A model generated the notes under the pieces. That model made no database searches, was not told the origin of the DNA, and saw only the letters and a list, made by a program, of their open reading frames with translations. DNA of 11,697 bases from JACMNW01 sp043721855 (lineage in GTDB: Bacteria; Pseudomonadota; Alphaproteobacteria; Rhodobacterales; Rhodobacteraceae): contig JAYSPY010000021.1 in NCBI GenBank assembly GCA_043721855.1, forward strand, positions 1 through 11,697. Direction: 5' to 3'. The translations under genes and the position numbers were made by a program. This document shows positions 6,271 through 11,697 of the stretch, piece by piece; the first letter of the stretch is position 1; every line of letters begins with the position of its first letter.

Positions 6271-6294
6271 TCTGCGCGGTTTCAGCCGCGCAGA
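6271..6294 (-). repeat. GC-rich hairpin overlapping the end of pgi
   Basis: TCTGCGCGG (6271-6279) and CCGCGCAGA (6286-6294) pair over 9 bp around a 6-nt loop TTTCAG. The right arm and part of the loop are the last codons and stop of pgi. On the - strand it directly precedes hairpin 2 and its T-run, so it may strengthen termination or protect the pgi mRNA end. Confidence 0.5.
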
Positions 6295-7883
6295 TAGTCC
6301 ACCAAGGCTTTGGTAGAGCCATCTTTGCCAGCGGTGTCTTGCTTGCCCTCCAGGATCGGTTGCAGTGCCAGCGCCAGCTCCTTGCCCAATTCCACGCCCC
6401 ATTGATCATAGGAATTGATCCCCAAAATCACGCCCTCGACAAAAACCCGGTGTTCATACAGAGCCACGATTTGGCCAAAGGTGAACGGCGTCAGTTGGCC
6501 GTAGGCCAGCGTCGTGGATGGCCGGTTGCCGGGGAACACGCGGTGTCTTGCCTGACGGTCCAGTTCCGCCCCGGTCAGGCCCTTTTTCGCCATGATCGCG
6601 GTCGCCTCGGCCAAGCTGCGGCCTTTCATCAGCGCCTCAGACTGCGCAAGACAGTTTGACACCAGCAGCAGGTGCTGATGCGCAAGGTCAGGCTCATGGC
6701 CTTGTTTTGCCACCAGAAATTCGCAGGGCACAACGCGGGTGCCTTGGTGGATCAGTTGGTAGAACGCGTGCTGGCCGTTGGTGCCGGGTTCGCCCCAAAC
6801 CACCGGGCCGGAATGGCGCGGAAGATCGGTGCCGTCCATGGCGACGCGTTTGCCATTCGATTCCATTTCCAGCTGTTGCAAATATGCAGGCAGGCGCAAC
6901 AGGCGTTGGTCGTAAGGCAGCACGACGCGGGTGGCATAGCCGCAAATCTGGTTGTGCCAGATGCCAACCAGCGCCAGCAGAACGGGTAGGTTCTGTGCGA
7001 ACGGAGCATCGCGGAAATGGCGATCCATCGACGCGGCCCCAGCCAGAAAATCGTTGAACCCCTTGGGGCCAATGGCCAGCATCAAGGAAATACCAATCGG
7101 CCCCCACAGCGAATAACGCCCGCCGACCCAATCTTCAAAGCCAAAAACGCGGGCAGCGTCGATGCCAAAGGCGGCAGTTTTTTCGGCGGATGTAGAGACA
7201 GCGGCAAACTGCGCGCCGGGGTTGGTGACGGATTTCGCCATCCACCTGCGGACGGTTTCGGTGTTGGTGATGGTTTCAATCGTGGTGAAGGTTTTTGAGG
7301 CAACGATGACTAGCGTTGTGGTCGCATCAAGGTTGCGCAGAACGTCATGCGCGTTTGCGCCATCGACGTTGGAGATGAAATGACAGCGCGGTCCGTCATG
7401 CGCAGGGGCTAGCGCCAGCACGGCCATGGCAGGGCCAAGGTCTGAGCCGCCAATGCCGATATTGACCACATCGGTGATTTTGCCGCCCTGCCCTGTGAAG
7501 CGGCCGTTTCGGACATCGTGGCAAAACGCTTCCATCCGGGCATGGGTGGCGCGGACGGCGGGCATGACATCGACGCCGTCAAGAATGATAGGGTCGTTCA
7601 TGTTGCGCAGCGCCGTGTGCAGAACGGCGCGGCCTTCGGTTTCGTTGATCACCGCGCCTGCAAACATTGCATCGCGCTTGGCTGCGACGTTTGATGCGGT
7701 GGCAAGCGCCAAAAGCTGATCGCGCGACACCACGTCTATGTTGGTTTTGGAATAGTCAAACAGCATGTCGCCCAAGCGCGCTGAAAAATCTGCCGCCCGG
7801 TTTGCATTGTTGAACAGGTCAAGAATGGCGCGGTCTTTGGTATCGGCCTGCGATTTTGCCAAAGATTTCCAGTGGTCAGTCAT
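6282..7883 (-). CDS. pgi: Glucose-6-phosphate isomerase
   Basis: A 533-residue cytosolic enzyme interconverting glucose-6-phosphate and fructose-6-phosphate. The length is normal for bacterial PGI of the large type. Motifs are GIGGSDLG at 143-150, the phosphate-binding SKTFTT at 196-201, GGRYSLWGPIG at 254-264, MESNGK at 340-345 and GTNGQHAFYQ at 367-376. E341, H372 and K501 match the catalytic Glu, His and Lys of E. coli Pgi (E355, H386, K514). The ATG is 4 bp after the pgl stop, so it is the last gene of zwf-pgl-pgi. With zwf it lets fructose-6-phosphate return to the Entner-Doudoroff entry, or supplies hexose phosphates during gluconeogenesis. It ends in a hairpin cluster shared with the convergent ridA. 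Confidence 0.97.
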   Translation of the reverse strand: MTDHWKSLAKSQADTKDRAILDLFNNANRAADFSARLGDMLFDYSKTNIDVVSRDQLLALATASNVAAKRDAMFAGAVINETEGRAVLHTALRNMNDPIILDGVDVMPAVRATHARMEAFCHDVRNGRFTGQGGKITDVVNIGIGGSDLGPAMAVLALAPAHDGPRCHFISNVDGANAHDVLRNLDATTTLVIVASKTFTTIETITNTETVRRWMAKSVTNPGAQFAAVSTSAEKTAAFGIDAARVFGFEDWVGGRYSLWGPIGISLMLAIGPKGFNDFLAGAASMDRHFRDAPFAQNLPVLLALVGIWHNQICGYATRVVLPYDQRLLRLPAYLQQLEMESNGKRVAMDGTDLPRHSGPVVWGEPGTNGQHAFYQLIHQGTRVVPCEFLVAKQGHEPDLAHQHLLLVSNCLAQSEALMKGRSLAEATAIMAKKGLTGAELDRQARHRVFPGNRPSTTLAYGQLTPFTFGQIVALYEHRVFVEGVILGINSYDQWGVELGKELALALQPILEGKQDTAGKDGSTKALVDYLRG

Positions 7884-7887
7884 AGTG

Positions 7888-8559
7888 CTATTCCGCCCAG
7901 TGCACGGTTGCGTTGGCCAGCACGGCTTTTACCGGGGCCTCGAATTCAGTCAGATGCTGTGCACGTTCCAACGCCGCGCGTTTGTCTGCGCCGGTGATCA
8001 GGATATGGCAAGACATGGCATCTTTGAGGACGCGCGCTGTAAGCGTTACGCGTGGCTCGCCCGCTGCCTCTGCCCGCATCGGCAGCAGAATCGGGGCATC
8101 ATGTGCCAGCGCGTCCGCAAGCCGGTCCGCGCCGGGAAAAAGCGAAGCAGTGTGCATATCTGTCCCCATGCCGAGGAGAAGGACGGAAATGGGCAGATGC
8201 GGCGCGATGCCCGCCGACAGGGCATCAAGGCTATCTTCGGGCTCGGCGGTGCTTGCATACAGCGGTACAAGATTGGCACTGGCCGCGCGGCCCCGGAGCA
8301 GCCGATGGCGGATCAGCGCGGTGTTTGAGCGCGGGTTGGTCTCAGGAACCCAGCGTTCGTCGTTCAGGAAGATCGAGATTTTGTCCCATTCCAGATCAAC
8401 GCCCGACAGCGTATCAAAGATCGGCCCCGGCGTTGTGCCGCCGGGCACGCAGAAACTGGCGCGCCCTTCGCGGCGGGTGAAATCGGCAAGTTCGCCCGCA
8501 AGGATGTTGGCCAGCCCCAGCATCATCATTTCGCGGTCTGGATATTCGGAAAATATCAT
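7888..8559 (-). CDS. pgl: 6-Phosphogluconolactonase
   Basis: A 223-residue enzyme of the NagB/SugI fold that hydrolyses 6-phosphogluconolactone made by zwf to 6-phosphogluconate. Motifs are PGGTTPGPIF at 39-48 (phosphate loop), NDERWVP at 66-72, GMGTDMHTASLFPG at 130-143 and EPRVTLT at 168-174. The third motif usually reads G-x-D-G-H; here the residue before the catalytic His is Met rather than Gly, while Asp and His are kept. The start ATG overlaps the zwf stop as ATGA (8556-8559), and pgi follows 4 bp after the stop. Length is typical of the DevB/Pgl family. I see no reason to doubt function. Confidence 0.95.
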   Translation of the reverse strand: MIFSEYPDREMMMLGLANILAGELADFTRREGRASFCVPGGTTPGPIFDTLSGVDLEWDKISIFLNDERWVPETNPRSNTALIRHRLLRGRAASANLVPLYASTAEPEDSLDALSAGIAPHLPISVLLLGMGTDMHTASLFPGADRLADALAHDAPILLPMRAEAAGEPRVTLTARVLKDAMSCHILITGADKRAALERAQHLTEFEAPVKAVLANATVHWAE

Positions 8560-10010
8560 TCCTTGATCTCCCTCCAGCGACGACCGTCGCGGTGCAGCAG
8601 CATCAGCGCATCATCAGGGCCAGCGGATCCGGGATCGTAGCCACGCGGTTTGTCGCCGCGCAGCTCCCAGCCGTTGATGATCGGGTCGGTCCAGGCCCAT
8701 GCCGCCTCGACCTCGTCGCCACGCATGAACAGGGTCTGGTTGCCCCGGATCACATCCATGATCAAGCGCTCATAAGCATCGGGCACATCGGCGTGATCGC
8801 CGCCAAGTGCATCGGCGAAAGACATATCCAAAGGAACCTCCGTCAGGCGCATCCCGCCCGGCCCCGGTTCCTTGATCATCACGGTCAGGGTCATACCTTC
8901 ATTCGGTTGCAGGCGGATGACGAGAACGTTTTCATGAATGCCGCCGGAATTGTCAAAGATCGAATGCGGCGGCGCTTTGAAGGTGATCGCGATTTCAGAC
9001 GCGCGCGAGCGCAGGCGTTTGCCGGTGCGCAGATAGAAGGGCGTGCCCTTCCAGCGCCAGTTGGAAATGCCCACCTTCATGGCGATGTAGCTTTCGGTGC
9101 GGCTACCCGGATTTTCGCTGTGTTCGATATAGCCACCCTGCCCGCCACCGGCCAGATATTGGCCACGCACGATGTCTTTCGCCTCGACCGGGTCCAGCGC
9201 CCGGATGACCTTCAGCTTTTCGTCGCGCACGGCATTCGGATCAAAGTGATACGGCGGTTCCATCGCGATCAGGCACAACAGCTGCATCATATGGTTTTGC
9301 ACCATATCGCGCATCGCCCCCGAAGTGTCGTAATAGGCACCACGGCCTTCGACGCCGACGGTTTCACCCACCGTGATTTGCACGTGGTCGATATACTGCG
9401 CCTTCCAGATCGGCTCGAACAAGATATTGGCGAAACGCACGGCCATCAGGTTTTGTACGGTTTCTTTGCCAAGGTAGTGGTCGATGCGGTAAATCTGTTG
9501 TTCGGTGAAATGGGCGGCAAGAACCCGGTTCAGCGCATGGGCGGAGGCGAGGTCACGGCCGAAGGGTTTTTCCACCACGATGCGGCAGGTCGCATTGGCG
9601 ATGCCGTGTTGGTGCAGGCGTTCGGCCAGATCGCCAAACAGCGAAGGCGCGACAGAAAAGTAGAATGCTTTCACGACATTCGGGCGCACCAGATCACGCA
9701 GCGCGGGCCAGCCGCTCTCGCCCTTGGCGTCGATGGTGATGTAGTGCAGCTGTGCCAGGAATTGCGCTATTGTGGGGGCGTCTTGCCGGGATTTGGGCAC
9801 GAATTCCGCAATAGCCTCGGCTATTGTGGTGCGGAATTCGGCATCGGTCATCACGCTGCGCGCGGCACCGATGATGCGGCTGTCGGTTGGCATTTGTCCC
9901 GCAAGAAAGCGGCGATACAGGCCGGGCAGGATTTTGCGGTGCGCCAGATCGCCAGTGGCTCCGAAAATCACCAGATCAAAGGTTTCAACTGGAATGACAC
10001 GTGAAACCAT
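8556..10010 (-). CDS. zwf: Glucose-6-phosphate 1-dehydrogenase
   Basis: A 484-residue NADP-preferring G6PDH, the first step of the Entner-Doudoroff and oxidative pentose phosphate routes. The Rossmann motif GATGDLAHRK is at 17-26, VVEKPFG at 145-151, the substrate site RIDHYLGKE at 175-183 and the catalytic block GRGAYYDTSGAMRDMVQNH at 222-240. D177, H178 and H240 fall at the same numbers as the catalytic residues of the Leuconostoc mesenteroides enzyme. The start ATG at 10010 has a GGAG 9 nt upstream. It is first in the zwf-pgl-pgi operon. A LacI-type palindrome 33 bp upstream suggests carbon-source control. No edd or eda is in the window. Confidence 0.97.
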   Translation of the reverse strand: MVSRVIPVETFDLVIFGATGDLAHRKILPGLYRRFLAGQMPTDSRIIGAARSVMTDAEFRTTIAEAIAEFVPKSRQDAPTIAQFLAQLHYITIDAKGESGWPALRDLVRPNVVKAFYFSVAPSLFGDLAERLHQHGIANATCRIVVEKPFGRDLASAHALNRVLAAHFTEQQIYRIDHYLGKETVQNLMAVRFANILFEPIWKAQYIDHVQITVGETVGVEGRGAYYDTSGAMRDMVQNHMMQLLCLIAMEPPYHFDPNAVRDEKLKVIRALDPVEAKDIVRGQYLAGGGQGGYIEHSENPGSRTESYIAMKVGISNWRWKGTPFYLRTGKRLRSRASEIAITFKAPPHSIFDNSGGIHENVLVIRLQPNEGMTLTVMIKEPGPGGMRLTEVPLDMSFADALGGDHADVPDAYERLIMDVIRGNQTLFMRGDEVEAAWAWTDPIINGWELRGDKPRGYDPGSAGPDDALMLLHRDGRRWREIKE

Positions 10011-10042
10011 AATTCGAAACTCCGGTTTTGGATCGTGATGCT

Positions 10043-10054
10043 GTTAGCGCTAAC
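10043..10054. promoter_or_regulatory. LacI-family-type operator upstream of zwf
   Basis: GTTAGCGCTAAC is a perfect 12-bp palindrome with the central CG typical of LacI-family operators; the flanks extend it to TGTTAGCGCTAACG. It lies 33 bp before the zwf ATG. The LacI-family regulator CceR of Rhodobacter sphaeroides controls central carbon genes, including this pathway, and responds to 6-phosphogluconate, so a CceR-like protein is the best candidate. The rest of the 209-bp gap (10011-10219) holds a TTGACA on the - strand (10133-10138) without a convincing -10, and nothing else I can support. Confidence 0.6.
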
Positions 10055-10219
10055 GCGGCGGGTTTACGGCCAATCCTGATCGAAGTCTAGCAGACCTGTA
10101 TTGGGCATCAGGGTTGATTGCCAAGATGTTTGTGTCAAGCTTTGTGCGCCTGCGTCAACCATGGATGCACAGGATAATGCACCTGAAGTGAAATAGACCG
10201 GGCTGCCGCTGGCTTGTAT

Positions 10220-10810
10220 CTAAGCTTCCAGTTCGGCATCCCAATACAAATAATCCACCCAACTGTCATGCAAATGGTTTGGCGGAAAGCGGCGGCCGTG
10301 GGCCTGCATTTCTTCGGCAGACGGCGCGCGTGGCATATGGCTAAGGTACAGACCGGATTGTTTCAGCGTTTTCGATCCCTTGCGCAGGTTGCAGGGCGAG
10401 CAGGCGGCAACCACGTTGTCCCAAGACGTGATACCCCCACGCGACCGGGGCAAGACGTGATCAAATGTCAAATCGCCCTTGGCCGCGCAATACTGGCAAC
10501 AGAACTGGTCGCGCAGGAAAAGATTAAAGCGCGTGAAGGCCACGCGCTTTTGGGGTTTCACATAGTCTTTCAGCACAACGACCGACGGTATTCGCAACTC
10601 GGACCTTTGGCTTCGCACCACCTGGTCGTATTCGGCAACGATGGTGACGCGGTTCAGAAAGGCCGCTTTTACCGCTTCCTGCCACGGCCACAAAGACAGC
10701 GGGTAATAGGATAACGGGCGGTAATCGGCGTTCAGCACAAGCGCCGGGTAATGCCGCAAAACTGCGGGTTCACGCACGAATACCGATCTGAAATCACCCT
10801 CAAGTCCCAA
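10220..10810 (-). CDS. HNH endonuclease-family protein
   Basis: A 196-residue protein with a C-terminal HNH nuclease domain built on a zinc ribbon. Metal cysteines are C105 and C108 (CQYC) and C137 and C140 (CSPC). The catalytic strand-loop has D117 and H118 (FDHVLPRSRGG), then W130, N132 and the HNH asparagine N141. The N-terminal part (ALVLNADYRPLSYYPLSLWPW, about 23-43) is typical of a widespread stand-alone HNH family in alphaproteobacteria. These are not linked to restriction methylases, and their role is unknown. The only upstream start in frame is TTG at 10810, because a TGA closes the frame seven codons before it; AAGGG lies 8 nt upstream of that TTG. A later GTG (FVREP) is possible. 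It stands apart from zwf by 209 bp. A hairpin lies just upstream. Confidence 0.88.
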   Translation of the reverse strand: MGLEGDFRSVFVREPAVLRHYPALVLNADYRPLSYYPLSLWPWQEAVKAAFLNRVTIVAEYDQVVRSQRSELRIPSVVVLKDYVKPQKRVAFTRFNLFLRDQFCCQYCAAKGDLTFDHVLPRSRGGITSWDNVVAACSPCNLRKGSKTLKQSGLYLSHMPRAPSAEEMQAHGRRFPPNHLHDSWVDYLYWDAELEA

Positions 10811-10834
10811 AAGTTCCGCCCTTCGCTTTCATAG

Positions 10835-10854
10835 CCTTGCCTGAATAGGCAGGG
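10835..10854. repeat. Hairpin upstream of the HNH gene
   Basis: CCTTGCCT (10835-10842) and AGGCAGGG (10847-10854) pair over 8 bp (one G-T) around a GAAT loop. It lies about 25 bp before the TTG start of the HNH gene and could sit in its mRNA leader. There is no T-tract on either side. Confidence 0.35.
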
Positions 10855-10994
10855 GTCCGATAACCCTGAACACCCAAACTATATCTGGCGTTTTGCTGGG
10901 TGCAACCCCCCGGATATGCGCTGTGGTCAACAAGTTGGTAGTGGCGGTGCGTGACAGCGATATGACAAAGCCCCCCGCTTGGCCGCTAGGCGAT

Positions 10995-11238
10995 TCACAC
11001 ATTTCTGAGCCTCCATCCGTGGGCGAGGGATTTGAAGTATTGGAGGCCGTGGCGGAAGGTGATCGGGCCGGGCGGTTTGGATTTTGGATAGGCGTCCCAT
11101 CCGTCGAGCTTGGCGATGATCCACGCGGCCCAGGCAAGCGTTTCCGGTGGATGAGGGTTCTTCTGGAGCGTGGTCTTGCCTTCGAGTTCGGGCAGGATTG
11201 CGTGGAGGATTTCGATTTCGGGGGGCGAGAAGGTGATC
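10995..11238 (-). pseudogene. 3' remnant of an IS4-type transposase
   Basis: Read on the - strand, about 81 codons end at a TGA (10995-10997). They resemble the C-terminus of IS4-family DDE transposases: LAWAAWIIAKLDGWDAYP, then KPPGPITFRHGLQYF and SLAHGWRLRNV at the end. All catalytic residues and the start are missing. The upstream side is cut at 11239 by the end of an IS3-family element. The frame happens to stay open through that end, but no start codon or homology supports translation. Overlapping longer frames on both strands are low-complexity and not believable genes. The stretch 10811-10994 between this remnant and the HNH gene shows only the hairpin listed and possible leftover IS sequence. 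Confidence 0.65.
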
Positions 11239-11355
11239 TGAACCGCCCGGCTTTGCCGGAGGGTGGTTTGTTCAACGACTAGGCGACTCTATCGAGTGAA
11301 TTCAGGTTTGCATAGAACGCCTCCTCTGCATCTGCGGGCGGGATGTATCCGATGT
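11239..11355 (-). mobile_element. Right end of an IS3-family element (terminal repeat plus orfB tail)
   Basis: On the + strand TGAACCGCCCGGCTTTGCCG starts at 11239. It looks like the terminal inverted repeat of IS3-family elements, which often begin TGAACCGCCCC. Just inside it, on the - strand, a frame ends in a TAG (11279-11281) with the tail IGYIPPADAEEAFYANLNS, a common end of IS3 orfB transposases. Only about 115 bp of the element is present. The rest of orfB is replaced by an EtfB-coding piece. The other end and any target duplication are not in the window. Confidence 0.6.
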
Positions 11356-11697
11356 TCACATTGTCGGCAACCTCGATCAGGATGGCGCGATCCGCCCCCA
11401 TCGCCAAAGCGGTGCGCAGGGTTTCCTGTGACTGCTTCACGCCGATGGACACCACGATAATCTCGGTCGCAACACCCTTTTCGCGCAGCCGGATCGCCTC
11501 TTCCACGGCAATCTCGTGGAGCGGGTTCATCGACATCTTCATATTCGCCAGATCGACCCCCGTGCCATCCGCCTTCACGCGCACCTTGACGTTATAGTCG
11601 ATCAAGGCCCGCCCGCCTGCCGCCTCGATCGCCTCGGCCGCTTCTTTCACACGGTCCAGATTGCGGCTGGCCAGCACGACCCGCGCGCCGGCCTCTG
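11279..11697 (-). pseudogene. Chimeric ORF: SDR N-terminus / EtfB internal piece / IS3 orfB tail
   Basis: One open - strand frame runs from the window edge to a TAG at 11279-11281 and joins three unrelated families. Bases 11697 to about 11603 encode EAGARVVLASRNLDRVKEAA and on to GGRA, the second beta strand and helix of a short-chain dehydrogenase. From about 11602 to 11360 it reads LIDYNVKVRVKADGTGVDLA, then MKMSMNPLHEIAVEEAIRL and VSIGVKQSQETLRTALAMGA, clearly residues of about 9-100 of electron-transfer flavoprotein beta. The last part is an IS3 transposase tail. The EtfB piece lacks its first strand and about 60 percent of its C-terminus. It reads NPLHE where the family has NPFDE, which fits loss of constraint. 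A GTG at 11675 is the first internal start. I regard it as a mosaic of gene fragments or an assembly chimera, not a working gene. Confidence 0.7.

Noticed and set aside
8592..10004. A 470-codon + strand open frame opposite zwf
   Set aside because: It mirrors zwf codon structure, is His/Arg/Gln-rich and has no domain motif; zwf itself is unmistakable.
10829..11282. Hypothetical ORFs on both strands near the right end
   Set aside because: They are out of frame with the recognisable IS4 and IS3 pieces and are Pro/Ser/Arg- or Gly-rich; better explained as IS debris.
1..11697. CRISPR array, prophage or integron
   Set aside because: No regularly spaced direct repeats, cas, integrase or phage structural genes are visible.

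Overview
The window looks like chromosomal DNA of an alphaproteobacterium, most likely Rhodobacteraceae (Roseobacter group). The protein families fit this: a corrinoid methyltransferase with a RACo-like activator, a zwf-pgl-pgi operon, and an alphaproteobacterial-type HNH protein. So do the GC-rich third codon positions and the promoter and operator style. This taxonomic call is inference from sequence character; no database was searched.

Left part, + strand (about 1-3521): a one-carbon module. A pterin-binding methyltetrahydrofolate:corrinoid methyltransferase is followed by a small unrecognised ORF, whose stop overlaps by 4 bp the GTG start of a large [2Fe-2S]/ASKHA protein of the RACo/RamA type. 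Such proteins re-reduce inactive Co(II) corrinoid using ATP. Substrate-specific methyltransferase and corrinoid-protein genes would be expected to the left, outside the window.

Middle, + strand (3570-5580): an ECF sigma factor, an RskA-type single-pass anti-sigma factor (ATGA overlap) and a secreted single-domain fasciclin protein. An ECF-like promoter sits in front of the fasciclin gene and a good intrinsic terminator lies after it. This has the same composition as the mycobacterial SigK-RskA-MPT70/83 system. A tRNA-Gly(CCC) gene, two strong palindromes and a RidA-family gene follow.

Right-centre, - strand (6282-10010): zwf, pgl and pgi, tightly packed (4-bp overlap, then 4-bp gap). They form the entry to the Entner-Doudoroff/oxidative pentose phosphate route plus glucose-6-phosphate isomerase. 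A perfect LacI-family-type palindrome lies 33 bp upstream of zwf. Three tandem hairpins fill the convergent ridA/pgi junction.

Right end, - strand (10220-11697): an HNH endonuclease-like gene, then a junkyard. It holds the C-terminal end of an IS4-type transposase, cut by the terminal repeat and orfB tail of an IS3-family element. That tail is fused in frame to an internal piece of electron-transfer flavoprotein beta (EtfB), itself fused in frame to an N-terminal piece of a short-chain dehydrogenase that runs off the window. This multi-junction mosaic is the most unusual structure here; the fasciclin regulatory triad and the palindromic intergenic elements come next.
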